A DNA stretch of 64,000 nucleotides from Nocardioides daphniae. GTDB taxonomy: Bacteria > Actinomycetota > Actinomycetes > Propionibacteriales > Nocardioidaceae. The DNA is taken from contig NZ_CP038462.1 in assembly GCF_004777465.1 (NCBI RefSeq), positions 124,001 through 188,000 on the forward strand, read 5' to 3'. The notes beneath the pieces were generated by a model. That model saw only the letters and a list, made by a program, of their open reading frames with translations, did no database searches and had not been told where the DNA came from. Below are positions 9,034 to 17,938 of the stretch, one piece after another. Every line of letters begins with the position of its first letter. Positions within the stretch are counted from its first letter, which is position 1. The translations under genes and the position numbers were made by a program.

Positions 9034-9471
9034 CCGCGGAATGGCATCAGCAGCATGCGGGACTCCGGACCGAGACTTGGGCGTCCGGCGCGCGCTTCGT
9101 GCCGCAGTGGTCGCCCTTGTTCTGGTCGGCCTTATGTCGATGCAGGGCTGGGTCCCATGCGGGCGCGCACCCACGGGCATGGGCACCTCCAGGTCCGGAC
9201 GGGGTGCCTGCTTCGGCGCACGGTGTGGCGCGGAGCCACGCCGCAACGACCCGCGCCGGTCGCGGCTGCGGGTGACGCTGACACTCACGGGTCCGGCCAC
9301 GGAACTCAAGACCCGTTCGTGCACCAGACCCCTATGAGCCTGCTGCCAGCAAGCTCGGCCGCCGTTGCGACACGGGGTGGGGTGCGTCGGCCTCTGTGGG
9401 TCGAAGCAGACGCCTCCGAACGCTCCGCTTCGGCTGGCACGCATGCTAGAGCGGTCACCTGGGCCTACGAC
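9034..9471. other. Gap without a supported gene
   Basis: This stretch separates the cytochrome c / copper operon from the accessory genes. Several frames are open on both strands, but none has a good start, ribosome site or recognisable protein sequence. A short plus-strand stretch near 9090-9150 has a hydrophobic run, but its continuation is arginine/proline-rich noise. I see no integrase remnant and no copy of the direct repeat found at 17.2 and 24.7 kb. Confidence 0.4.
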
Positions 9472-10998
9472 TCAAAGCCTTAGGGATCCTGGTTCGGCTG
9501 AACCCACTGGCTGCCAGCCTGTCCGTTCTTGCGATTCAGACCCCCGCTGGTCCCTCAGGATTTCGCGGACGCAGGAAGGTGGCAAATGAACTGAAGCCGC
9601 GCGGGATGCAACCTCCGTGGTCATCGCGGCCGTGGCACTCGCAGCCCGGAGAGCTGTTGCCACGGGTCTTGGGATAGGTACCCAACGCCGGGCAAGGATG
9701 TCGGCCGGAGAAATCCATACGACATCACCTTCGGGTGGAGCGGCGACACAGCCCGACTCAACGTCGTTGTGCGCTCGACGCGAGAGAGCACGCGCGGGGC
9801 CCGTCAGGTTGGGGGTGTCGGCCTTCTCGGCGACGACGTGCGCGAGCTCGGAGCCGGCCTCGATCGCTCGGAGGGTCGCCGCGGTGGCCTGGGGGAGCCC
9901 GGGCCGGGTGGCGATGACCTCCGGTGTCGCCAGCGTGGTGGTGTCGTGGGTGATCTGGCGGTAGGCGGCTCGGACTTCCGCGGCTGCGCGGGCCAGGGGC
10001 TCCTCGAGGCGGGCGCCCGGGGGAGCGAGGTCGCCCCAACGGCTGGCCAGGTTGCTCCAGGAGTGACCGGCGTCGGCGATCGCGGGGACGAGCCGGTCGG
10101 AGGGTTCCAGGATCCCGGCAGTGGCGGCAGCGTCGACGAGCACCATGCTCGCGCCGGCGATGAGGCCCTGGGTGCGGGTGATCAGGAGGATGTTGGAGGG
10201 CTCGAGCTGACGGGCCAGGGCACGGTGGGACTGGATGTCCCAGTCGGCGAGCGCCTGGGCCAGTCGGCCGGGGTCGTCGACGGGCCGGATGGCCTCGCCG
10301 GTGAGGGCGTGGGGGAACCGGTTGGTCAGGTAGCTGCGGGCGGTGTTCTCGCACGCGGACATCCGGTCGACCCAGACCCCGGTGGGTGCCACAGCGTAGG
10401 GGGAGTGGTGCTGGGCCAGTTGGACGCGGCGGCCTGATTCGCGGGCGTCGGTTACGCGGTCGCGGCCGTTGTCGTGCAGGGCGACGTTGACGGCGTGAGC
10501 GGTCAGGTACAGCCCGTGCATGATCCTGGTGCGAGCTGCCTCGAGGTCGCGGTGGGCTTCGGTCTGCTCGTGGGGGATCGCGGCGCCGTAGCGGCGCACG
10601 AGCGCTGCGGCGTTGAGGAGGGTCTGGGTCATCTGGTCGACGCGGGGGTTGGTCGGGCCCTGACCTGGCCAGGCCTTCCGGCCGGTCAGGCTGGACTCGA
10701 TGGTCGCGGCCTGCGCGGAGAGGCTGGTGATGGGACGGTCGCGCTCGTCGACGCCCGGCCGCCCGCCCGGGAGTGAGGCCCACAGGTCCTCCGCGGCCGC
10801 GACCATCGTCGGCCAGCTGCGCAGCAGCGTGCCGGCGTCGTCGCCGCCGACGTCCATGAGCAACTGGCGAGCCAGATGGTCGACGTCGAAGAGCATCTCG
10901 CCGATGCTGCGTACGTCGCGCGTGGTCATCGGGATCTGGTCGACGTCGAAGAGCTCCTGGTCGATGTCGGCGTACGCCAGGCGCCGGTCAGTAGCCAA
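9472..10998 (-). CDS. Hypothetical helical protein
   Basis: About 508 residues, not recognised. It is mostly alpha-helical by composition, Ala-rich, with no signal peptide or membrane segment and no catalytic motif I can name. The longest frame begins at a TTG (10998) that overlaps the preceding gene's stop. An internal ATG at about 10929 (MTTRDVRSIGEML) is an alternative. The gene follows the 120-residue gene directly, so they probably form a two-gene unit. The C-terminal ~30 residues are less regular and may be altered. Proteins of this size with similar neighbours occur in actinobacterial mobile elements, but no function follows from the sequence. Confidence 0.6.
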   Translation of the reverse strand: MATDRRLAYADIDQELFDVDQIPMTTRDVRSIGEMLFDVDHLARQLLMDVGGDDAGTLLRSWPTMVAAAEDLWASLPGGRPGVDERDRPITSLSAQAATIESSLTGRKAWPGQGPTNPRVDQMTQTLLNAAALVRRYGAAIPHEQTEAHRDLEAARTRIMHGLYLTAHAVNVALHDNGRDRVTDARESGRRVQLAQHHSPYAVAPTGVWVDRMSACENTARSYLTNRFPHALTGEAIRPVDDPGRLAQALADWDIQSHRALARQLEPSNILLITRTQGLIAGASMVLVDAAATAGILEPSDRLVPAIADAGHSWSNLASRWGDLAPPGARLEEPLARAAAEVRAAYRQITHDTTTLATPEVIATRPGLPQATAATLRAIEAGSELAHVVAEKADTPNLTGPARALSRRAHNDVESGCVAAPPEGDVVWISPADILARRWVPIPRPVATALRAASATAAMTTEVASRAASVHLPPSCVREILRDQRGSESQERTGWQPVGSAEPGSLRL

Positions 10999-11350
10999 GG
11001 CCGCGCGCTTCCCTGATGAGGTCGCACAGGTCGACGACCAGCTGCGAGCCGTGGACCAGGTCCGGCTGGTGCAGCGGCAGCGGCCGGGTCAGCTCCTCGG
11101 CCTCGGTGAGCAGCTGCAGCGGCGTGCGCTCCTCGAGCTCGTCGGCGTCGACGTCGGCCAGCTCGTAGTCCTCAGGCAGCAGCGCGCTGGCCTGAGAGTG
11201 CGCGAGGTAGACGCCGAGCCCGAGGTCGTGCAGCGGCGAGTCGGCGGTGGCCCTGTCAGCGTCGCTCCACACCTGGGTGGCGGCCTGGCGCAGCAGGTGC
11301 GCGATCGAGCCGAGGGGGTCCCAGGTGCTGTCCGGGTTGAGGGTGTCCAC
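10988..11350 (-). CDS. Hypothetical acidic protein
   Basis: A 120-residue acidic protein of unknown function. I chose the GTG at 11350 because AAAGGA lies 6 bases upstream. The longer in-frame extension upstream has no such site. The middle part is Asp/Glu-rich (ADVDADELEERTP). There are no Cys and no membrane segments. It overlaps the start region of the following 508-residue gene and is divergent from the membrane protein gene at 11565, leaving a 214-base shared promoter region. Confidence 0.6.
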   Translation of the reverse strand: MDTLNPDSTWDPLGSIAHLLRQAATQVWSDADRATADSPLHDLGLGVYLAHSQASALLPEDYELADVDADELEERTPLQLLTEAEELTRPLPLHQPDLVHGSQLVVDLCDLIREARGLGY

Positions 11351-11564
11351 GGGTGTTCCTTTCGGTTGGAGGTCGGTCTGGCCCATGAACCCACGTCCGC
11401 GTCGGTCCTCGCTCCACTGGACGGCGGGCTGTGGATAACTCGGGGTGGTGTCGGCGGCTGGGCACAAACTGGTCTCGTTCGCCTATGTCGTACGGCGGTC
11501 GCCGAACGATCACCGCGAGCAAAGTCAAGAGATTCGCACTGGTGCTGATAGATGGAGGAGGGTC

Positions 11565-12448
11565 GTGATGATGAGGTTCCCGATGACCGTGCTGAGGGTG
11601 GTGACGCTGGCGCCGGCGCTGCTGGTGAGCTTCGTCCTCACCGTCGTGATGTGCGCCCTGCTCCCTCCGGCGCTGGGCCTGGTGGCGTTCATGGCCGCCG
11701 GCGGGGTCCTGGTCGCGCTCGCGATGGGGCAGCTGCAGCAGCCGGCGATCGCGGCGCTGACCAACTCGCGGCCGGCGACCGAGGCCGAGTTCCGGGTGAT
11801 GGCGCCGGTGCTGGCAGAGCTGGGCGCCGCGGCGTCGACATCGCCACGCTGTTCGTACGCCGGGCGCAGCGTCCAAGCACCCCGGTGGCAGTGGCGGTCG
11901 GGCGGCGCACCGTGGTGGTCAGCCCGGGCCTGGTCGACGCGACGTACCGCGGCGGCGTGACCGGGGCGGAGGCGGCCGCGGCGCTGGCCCATGCGGTCGG
12001 CCGACACCGGGCTCTGCGGCCGCGGGTGGAGCTGGCGGTGCTCGCGGCGACGACGCCCTGGCGGCTGATCGTGGCTACGTTCCTCGGCATCGGCCGGGCC
12101 TTCGCCTGGCTGCGGTTCATGCGGCTGGCCTGGACGCTGCGCGGCGTCGTGGGCGTGATCTGCGTGGTGCAGTCCATGGTCGAGGGCCGGGCCTGGGCCG
12201 GGCTCCTCGGGGGCGCCGTCATCGCGCTGACCTACCTGGTGCCGGCTGCCGGCCGGCGGATCGACCTGCGCACCGAGGCAGAGGCCGACCAGTTCGTGCT
12301 CGGACTCGGACTCGGGCCCGTCCTTGCGGGGCTGCTGCGGCGCTACGGCCACCCGATGACGCTCGAGCGGATGCAGCGCCTGGACACCGCCACCGACCAT
12401 CCCGCCGAGCAGCCTCAGCGGCCGCGGCTGCACCTGGTGCACGGCTGA
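11565..12448 (+). CDS. M48-like integral membrane protein with degenerate zinc motif (frameshifted)
   Basis: About 294 residues after correction. The start at 11565/11568 has a strong GGAGGAGGG ribosome site. Two N-terminal helices are followed by a domain laid out like M48 membrane proteases: a conserved strand VVVSPGLVDA, then a helix LAHAVGRHRAL where M48 members have HExxH. The Glu is replaced, so catalysis is doubtful. Two or three more helices follow. The frame breaks near 11823, where one C appears to be missing from a GGGCGCCGC run. It is the only plus-strand gene in this part and is divergent from the 120-residue gene. Confidence 0.6.
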
Positions 12449-12484
12449 GGCTGTTCTCGAGCGGTTTCGGCGGCTGACGTCGCG

Positions 12485-12655
12485 CTACTCGTCGTCCTGG
12501 AAGCCGGACGTGGAGTGGTGCACGCAGCCGCGGCCGTTGCCCTCGTGCGGCTTGTGGTTCATGCACGGGAACGGTCCGAGCTTGTGTGAGCAGTCGACCC
12601 AACGGACGTTCGAGACGTTCGAGGAGCTGACGGCCGTCGCGAGTGCGGTTGCCAT
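12485..12655 (-). CDS. Small Cys/His-rich protein (56 aa)
   Basis: A 56-residue protein with an excellent ribosome site (TAGGAGG, 5 bases before ATG) that overlaps the stop of the upstream 75-residue gene. The sequence has DCSHK, PCMNHKPHEG and GCVHH, that is three Cys and several His spaced like a metal-binding site. Such small proteins are usually missed in annotation. The function is unknown; a zinc-binding or redox role is inference. It is the last gene of the minus-strand accessory operon running from 16767 to 12485. Confidence 0.6.
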   Translation of the reverse strand: MATALATAVSSSNVSNVRWVDCSHKLGPFPCMNHKPHEGNGRGCVHHSTSGFQDDE

Positions 12656-12664
12656 GGCTGCCTC

Positions 12665-12892
12665 CTACCGGCGCGGGCCGCGGCGGCCGAGCTGGGGCCG
12701 CTGGTAGGCGGCCGTGTCGGTGTGGTCGTGCTGGCGGCCGGACCGGTGCACCTGCGCGATCTCGGCGTCGGGGGAGGGGCCGGTGTCGGCGGCCGCGGCC
12801 TGGGCAGCGGCCGCCTCGGTGGCACTGATCTCCTCGGCGCTCTGGCGGGCCTCTTCCTCGAGCGCGGCTTCCTCGCGAGCGGCTTCACTCAT
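12665..12892 (-). CDS. Small hypothetical protein, Ala/Glu-rich helix
   Basis: 75 residues. The start at 12892 has AGGAG upstream. The first half is a charged Ala/Glu-rich helix (EEAALEEEARQSAEE). The second half is basic and His-rich (RSGRQHDHTD). Its TAG stop contributes to the ribosome site of the next gene, which indicates coupled translation. No homologous family is recognised. Confidence 0.55.
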   Translation of the reverse strand: MSEAAREEAALEEEARQSAEEISATEAAAAQAAAADTGPSPDAEIAQVHRSGRQHDHTDTAAYQRPQLGRRGPRR

Positions 12893-12973
12893 GTGAACTC
12901 CTGGATCCCGTGGACCGGCACCGGCTGCGCCAGTCCTCCTTGGTCTCCTAAGTGCGGGCCGGGTCCGGAGCGA

Positions 12974-13458
12974 TCACCTCGGCCGATCCGTGTTGACGCC
13001 CGGGTCAGTCAGGCCGACTGCGCCAGCAGCGTGGCCCCCAGCAGCTGCGCGGTGTTGCTCGAGGACCGCCCGGGATCCGCTCGTACCGGGCCGGTCACAC
13101 GAAGGGTGGGTGTCGAAGCCCTCCTCAACGACGATCCGGTGCAGCTGGCCACCGCAGGCACGACAGCGCCGGTCAGTGTGAGTAGGGCACTCTTCGACCG
13201 ACACGGCGCACGGCAGGCATGCCGCGGTGGCCCCTGGCTCACCTGGTGGTCGCGGTCCCAGTCGCGCCGCTGGCAGAGCAGCGTGGCGGTCTGTTGCCAC
13301 AGCGCGTGCTCGAGGTGGGCCGGGGCCAGTCGGCCGAGCGCCTGGTCGACCGCGGCCTTGCGCAGCTGCTCACCGCACCCGAGTACACGTTCGTCGACGC
13401 CGCGGCGGCAGCACCATCGGGCCAGTGTCTTCGCCGCGGTGGCCAGCTGCTCGTCCAT
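12974..13458 (-). CDS. Zinc-ribbon hypothetical protein (frameshifted)
   Basis: About 161 residues after correction. The start at 13458 has GGGAGA upstream. The N-terminal helical part (MDEQLATAAKTLARW) contains CC and a second Cys pair region. After a one-base break near 13240 the sequence continues with ACLPC, then ECPTHTDRRCRACGGQ, a four-Cys arrangement typical of a zinc ribbon, and further His/Cys. It lies 16 bases after the SNase-like gene in the same operon. No enzymatic function can be inferred. A nucleic-acid or protein-binding role would suit the zinc ribbon. Confidence 0.55.
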
Positions 13459-13474
13459 GTCGGTCTCCCGGCTC

Positions 13475-14011
13475 TCAGCAGCGGCCCCACAGGCCGCGGC
13501 CAGCGTCCTGGGCATCGTCGACGGCCGTGGAGTAGGACTCCTCGCGGGCAAGCGCTGGTCCGGCTTCGTAGCGGCGGGCGGCGCCGCTGGCCAGGAGCTC
13601 GCCGGTCACGTCGACGTCGCCGGCGTTTGTCGATCGGTCGACGTAGCGCAGCAGCCGGTCGTAGCGGTCACGGTTGGGCTGGCCGGTGTCGGTGACGAGC
13701 TCGACGGTGCTGCCGACCGGAGCGAGCTGCTCGAGGAGCCTGGTGGCGTCCTCGGCGTAGCACTCGGCCGGCTCGGGCGGGTGCGCCGCTTCGGGGGCGT
13801 CGATCCCGAGCAGCCGGACTCGGCCGAGCTGGCGGCCGCCGAGCGTCTCGGTGCGGATCGTGTCGCCGTCGACGACGTGGGTCACCCGCGCCTGGGTGGT
13901 CGCACCCTCGGTCGGCTCGGGGCCCGTCTGGGTGCCGGGTAGCGCGGCCTTGATCCCGCCGGCGGTCAGCGCGACGATCGCGGCCGCAGCCAGGCCGATC
14001 AGGGCCTTCAC
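13475..14011 (-). CDS. Secreted or membrane-anchored thermonuclease-family (SNase-like) protein
   Basis: 178 residues with a GTG start at 14011. An N-terminal hydrophobic segment (about residues 3-24) would export or anchor the protein. The SNase fold follows: VVDGDTI, the strand RVRLLGIDAPE with the catalytic Arg/Asp/Glu-type residues, and RDRYDRLLRYV later. The family cleaves DNA or RNA using Ca2+. SNase-like proteins are frequent in conjugative and other mobile elements, and that is the context here. It starts 10 bases after the DnaA-domain repeat gene. Confidence 0.8.
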   Translation of the reverse strand: MKALIGLAAAAIVALTAGGIKAALPGTQTGPEPTEGATTQARVTHVVDGDTIRTETLGGRQLGRVRLLGIDAPEAAHPPEPAECYAEDATRLLEQLAPVGSTVELVTDTGQPNRDRYDRLLRYVDRSTNAGDVDVTGELLASGAARRYEAGPALAREESYSTAVDDAQDAGRGLWGRC

Positions 14012-14021
14012 CGGGCGACCT

Positions 14022-15257
14022 TCAGCCGGCGGCGCTCAGCGGCGACAGGGACCGCTCGCTGCTGCTCGCGCAGGCCGGGGGAGCGGTGACCGGGCTCGGG
14101 GACATGCTCGACGACGTCGCCGGCGCCGATGATGCTGCTGGCTGCTCGGGGAGATCCGCAGCGATCTTCGCGGCAGGTCCCGCAGCGGCGGGGTCTTCTC
14201 GATGCGCCGGGTCGCGGACCAGCACGGTGGTGTGGTCGCGGTCGAAGTGACGCGCGATCGCCGGCAGGCTGTGGCCGTGGATGCGGGCCGCGGTCATGGC
14301 CACGGCACGAGCGTCGGCGGCCGCCGGCTGCGGTCGGCGCCCAGGAGGACCTCCGGGCTGGTGCCGAAGGCCTCCGCGGCCGCGACCACGGCGTGCTCGA
14401 CCGGCCCGTCAGGCTCGAGGTCGAGGCCGCCGCCGCGGCGGGGACTCCGCGGCAACGGGCGGAGGGTCCTCGGGGAGGTCGGCGGCGATCTTCTCGGCCA
14501 GGCCGTTCAGTGCGGGGGATTCGCGATGCGACGGGTCGCCTGGAGCACCGTGGTGTGGTCGCGGTCGAAGTGACGCGCGATCGACGGCAGGCTGTGCCCC
14601 TGGATGCGGGCCGCGGTCATCGCAACCGCACGGCCGTCGGCGGCCGCCCGGCTGCGGTCGGCACCCAGCAGGACCTCCGGTGTGGTCCCGAAGGCCTCAG
14701 CGGCCGCCACAACCGCATGCTCGACCGGGCCGTCAGGCTCGAACCTCGACGCCGGCGGGTGCAGGGGGACCACCGTGGCCTCGGAGCGGGGGGGAGTTGG
14801 GCGGTGTAGCGGTCGTTGACGTGCGCGGTGACGCGCGCCGCGGCGTCTGCCAGGCGTGGCCGCTCGGCCGTGTGGCGTACGGCGTGGATCACCGAGCCGT
14901 GGTCCTTGTCGAAGTGCTCGGCGATCACCGGCAGGGACAGGCCGACCACGCGTGCGGCGGTCATGGCCACCGCCCGGGCGTCGCTGACCGGTCGTCTGCG
15001 TTCGGCGCTGCGGATCGCCTCCGGGGTGGTGCCGAACATCGGAGCCGCGGCGTTGATGGCCAGCTCGCACACCGCGGCGGGGCCGGTGGCGGAGGAGGGG
15101 GTGCGCTCTGGTCGACCTGGACGGCCAGCACCGTCACGGGACCGCAGCTGCTCGGCGTCGAGCGGTGCGATCAGCTCGGCGACCTGGTCGTGCTGGCCGT
15201 TGCCGGCTGCGCGAGGATGAGGCCCGCCAGCTGGCGGCCGCCGTGGTCGAGGTCCAT
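14022..15257 (-). pseudogene. Protein of three tandem DnaA domain IV-like (DnaA box-binding) repeats, frameshifted
   Basis: The start at 15257 has GGGAGG upstream. After about 60 residues come three copies of a module centred near 14970, 14630 and 14310. Each contains FGT(T/S)PE, AVAMTAAR, SLP.IA.HFD and (K/R)DH(T/G)(T/S)V, matching the helix-turn-helix of DnaA domain IV, whose RDHTTV stretch contacts the DnaA box. No AAA+ domain is present. Copies 2 and 3 are also very similar as DNA over ~210 bases. At least four one-base breaks occur. One, near 14325, is shown directly by the copies: CCGCCGG in one against CCGCCCGG in the other. It probably binds clustered DnaA boxes. Whether it initiates or blocks replication is unknown. 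Confidence 0.65.
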
Positions 15258-15271
15258 GACGCGCCTCCCGC

Positions 15272-15988
15272 CTACCGCGCCCGGGATCCGACGCTCCGTG
15301 CGGCCTGGTGCGGGATCTGGACGCGGCCTGCTCGGCCATGCGCCGGCGGGCGTTGTCGGTGATCTCGGTCGCGATGCCGGCCGACTGGCGGGCGCTGGCT
15401 GCAGCGTGGTCGACGACGTTCTCGAGCAGGCGCACGTCCTCGTCGGCGCGGCCAAGTTCCTTGCCGGCGGTCGCGATGCTCCGCTCGAGGGTGACCGGCT
15501 CCAACAGGGACGCGCGGAGTCGCCTGCTGAGCGGCCAGGTGCGCTCTCTCGACATGCTGGGCGGCCAGCCGGGCCATCGGCTTGGCCAGGTCGATCATCT
15601 CGCCGACAACCGCAAGCCGCGGCTTCAGTTGCGCGACGTCGCGGGCGAGAGCGGGATCGGTGGTGTCGGCGTCCCGGAGGACGTCGTCGGGCGTCGATGA
15701 CGCCTGCGAGGCGCGTTCCAGGTGCCCGATGAGTTCGTCGGTCAGCTCGGCGTTGTCGTTGCAGCGGCGCTGCAGGCGGCTCAGGTGCTCGCCGGCGGCC
15801 TCGAGGTAGTAGTCGCCGCGGTCGGAGAGTCGCGCCTTGGCAGAGTCGAGCTCGGCGTCATCGAGCACCCGCAGAGCGGAGTTGATCGTGGTGTGCAGCT
15901 CCTCGACGACATGGCGGGCCCGTCCCACCGCCTGCTCGGCCATGAAGACGGCGTCGGCGGCATGCAGGGCGGTGTGGGTGGTGGTCAT
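15272..15988 (-). pseudogene. Hypothetical coiled helical protein (compensating frameshifts)
   Basis: About 238 residues. The ATG at 15988 overlaps the stop of the preceding 55-residue gene (ATGA). The first ~150 residues form a helical, heptad-like protein (AVGRARHVVEELHTTINSALRVLDD). Near 15530 the conserved-looking sequence passes to another frame (TLERSIATAGKELGRADEDVRLLENVV). It returns to the first frame before the stop at 15272. No domain is recognised. It sits 14 bases before the DnaA-repeat gene and is probably cotranscribed with it. Confidence 0.5.
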
Positions 15989-16152
15989 GCCGGGTCACCG
16001 CCTCGCGCCTCGGGCGGGGGAGTGCTGCCCGCTGGGGGCAGGACCTCGCGGAGCCGATCGAGCGCTGCCAGCGCCTGCTCGAGGTGGTCGCGGGCCTCCT
16101 GGACCGGGTCACGGTCGGCCGCGGCGGACGTGAATTCGGTGGGCGTGCTCAC
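15985..16152 (-). CDS. Small hypothetical protein (55 aa)
   Basis: 55 residues with a GTG start at 16152, preceded by AAGGAG with a 6-base gap. It is one amphipathic helix (REARDHLEQALAALDRL-like register) followed by a Pro-rich tail. The stop overlaps the next gene's ATG (ATGA), indicating translational coupling to the coiled helical protein. They may be partners. There is no recognised family. Confidence 0.5.
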   Translation of the reverse strand: MSTPTEFTSAAADRDPVQEARDHLEQALAALDRLREVLPPAGSTPPPEARGGDPA

Positions 16153-16265
16153 GGGCAACTCCTTGGTGGACCGGGGTCATCTCTCAGTCACCAAAGGAAG
16201 GTTGACCCGTCGGGGCGATCACCCGACGCGAAGAAATCTCGCGGGCCGCTCGGCGGGGGCCTGGG

Positions 16266-16767
16266 TCAGGGCTGGTCCCAGGGCATCGACTCCTGCCCGT
16301 CATCGACGCCCTGGCTGATGATGTGGGCCGTGGCGTTGCGCGCGGCGTCGAGGTGCTTGTGGAGGTCGACCGCGAGGCCCGGGCCTCCTCCAGGTGAAGG
16401 CGCGCCACGCCGATGGCCATGGCCGGGTCGGACTCGTCGGTCATCGTGTCCATGCTGAGCACCTGGTGGGCCTGGGCCTGCTCGAGCGCGCTGGACAGCT
16501 GCGAGAACGCCTGGGGGAGCGCGGCCGCGAGGTCGGCGAACTCCGCGAGCTGGTCAGAGGTCTCGGACGGGATCTCTTCCTGCTCCCACATGGTGGCGCG
16601 GTTGAAGCGGTAGACGTGCTCGCGGGCCGCCTGCACGTGCCCGTCGGCGCCGAGAGCTGGTCGTTGTCGCCCACCGTGGTGCCCTTCCTGCCGTGAAGTA
16701 GGGCTCGAGTCTCGCGGATCTCGCCGGCGCACGCGCGGACGCTGCTCGCGCCACTGTGGATAGCCAT
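16266..16767 (-). pseudogene. Hypothetical helical protein (two frameshifts)
   Basis: About 167 residues, probably the first gene of the minus-strand accessory operon. The start is uncertain: ATG 16767 (MAIHSGASSVRACAG) is chosen, with a weak ribosome site. The frame breaks near 16660 and again near 16385, and the three segments join into one Ala/Glu-rich helical protein (QAAREHVYRFNRATMWEQEE in the middle, DLHKHLDAARNATAHIISQG near the end). It is divergent from the small plus-strand gene at 16823. The function is unknown. Confidence 0.5.
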
Positions 16768-16822
16768 AGAGGTTCCCACCAAGGGTCCCCTCAGGCAGTT
16801 CCGGGCGGGAGACTGATCGGCC

Positions 16823-17121
16823 ATGGACCAACAGGCGGCCTCGATCGCGCGACGCGTGGCCATGGCGGCGGCCGCCAGGTTCAACGCTTCGGCCGACGTC
16901 AAGGCCTATCGTCGGCTCGCGGCCGCGGTTGCGAGGTGGAAACGCCTGCAGCGCACCGAACCCTGGAGAACGTCGGCGTCGACGAGCTGCTCGACGACCT
17001 GGCAGACGTTCACGTCCCGGTGCTAGCCGTGGCCGGGGAGCGGCGGGTCAAGGCGATTGTGTGCACCCTCGCCCTCGACGAACACGTCCGTGGCATTTCG
17101 GTCGGAGCCACCAACCCCTGA
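16823..17121 (+). CDS. Small hypothetical protein next to direct repeat (frameshifted)
   Basis: About 99 residues after restoring one base near 16950. The start at 16823 follows GGGAGA. The N-terminal half is an Ala-rich helix (ARRVAMAAAARFNASAD). The C-terminal half is a compact alpha/beta-like sequence with LLDDLADVHVPVLAVAG and ends in VGATNP. It ends 65 bases before the direct repeat at 17187, so it may be the last gene of a mobile element. No family is recognised. Confidence 0.45.
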
Positions 17122-17186
17122 CAGGCCGCTGGATGCGCATAGGATCGGAGGACCAGCCCTCGAGCGGCTGATCTCAATTCAACACT

Positions 17187-17329
17187 GGCTGGTGCACTCC
17201 TGGGGTGCGCGCCCCCGAGGTAACGGGACGCAACCGTAGGCAACTGAAGCGCGATTTCACGCTCAGGACGCTGCTCAAGCGGGACCAAGCGTGGCGTGTT
17301 CACGGTTCAAATCCCCCTTCGCGCACGTG
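17187..17329 (+). repeat. Direct repeat copy 1, candidate attachment site with tRNA-Leu-like 3' end
   Basis: This copy aligns along its whole length with 24705-24848. Shared blocks include GGCTGGTGCAC, TTTCACGCTCAGGACG and CACGGTTCAA. The last part (17304-17326) resembles the T-arm and acceptor end of an actinobacterial tRNA-Leu. There is no matching D-arm or anticodon arm, so it is not an intact tRNA gene. Both copies are in the same orientation, as expected for att sites left by site-specific integration into a tRNA 3' end. Confidence 0.6.
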
Positions 17330-17335
17330 TGACAG

Positions 17336-17364
17336 GCCCCGGGTCCGAGGATCCGGGGCTTTGT
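17336..17364 (+). terminator. Hairpin after direct repeat copy 1
   Basis: Arms GCCCCGG and CCGGGGC (17336-17342 and 17353-17359) with a 10-base loop, followed by TTTGT. It occupies the same position relative to the repeat as the stronger hairpin at 24851-24880. It would terminate a tRNA transcript coming from the left. Confidence 0.5.
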
Positions 17365-17938
17365 CCATTCCGGACCGCGCGGCAGTGCGGTGCGCTCGGC
17401 TTCGGGTGTTCGGTCGTCGCCGTCACTTCGGCGTTGGGCCTCCTCGGTCGCCTGGGGTTCGGCGTCTCAGTCACCTAAGTCATCCGAGTCCTGCCCAGCG
17501 ATCACCTGGCGGACGCTTTTTGTAGCGAGCGCCAGCTTCCGCGGCCATACCGCGCCGCGCGCGGCGAGCGGTCCAGTTGCCGAGCTAAGGGGAGACGGCT
17601 GTGCATGGGGCCACCTCGGTAGTGACGCCACTCAAGACCCTGGACTCCCGCTACACGCTCCGGCGGTTGGATTAACCCGCTCGCTCAGGCACCAGAGCCG
17701 CTACCCGTCGAAGGGGGTGGCGTGCTGGCTAGCCCGTCGGCGGCCGCGAGGGGTGGAGCGAGAGCGAGAGTGGCGGCGAAGACTTGTCGGATGGTCCTGG
17801 CTTACTGGACGGACAAACGGCGGGACCCTCTGGGGGTGCGAATCGGGGGCGTTGCGCCACGCCACTCCGAACATGCCCGATAGACTCAAACGCGATCTGC
17901 CCAAGACGGGTCTGCGAGGGTAGAAGGGAGGGTCGTCC
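17365..17938. other. Gap between direct repeat and ietA-like gene
   Basis: About 570 bases without a convincing gene. One plus-strand frame is open through most of it, but the translation is Arg/Ser-rich without any family resemblance and lacks a ribosome site. The promoter for the ATPase gene must lie here. The last 20 bases carry its GGAGGG ribosome site. Confidence 0.4.

Noticed and set aside
9034..9471. A small exported protein near 9090-9340 on the plus strand
   Set aside because: A short hydrophobic run exists, but there is no ribosome site and the remainder is Arg/Pro-rich noise.
14022..15257. The chromosomal dnaA gene
   Set aside because: Only domain IV-like modules are present; the AAA+ domain and typical dnaA-dnaN neighbours are absent.
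17187..17329. An intact tRNA gene in the direct repeat
   Set aside because: Only the T-arm/acceptor-like end is present and the T-stem does not pair well. No D-arm or anticodon arm is found upstream in either copy, so it was called an att-like repeat instead.
17365..17923. A plus-strand gene upstream of the AAA ATPase
   Set aside because: The frame is open but has no ribosome site and no protein-like pattern; it seems to be promoter-containing spacer.
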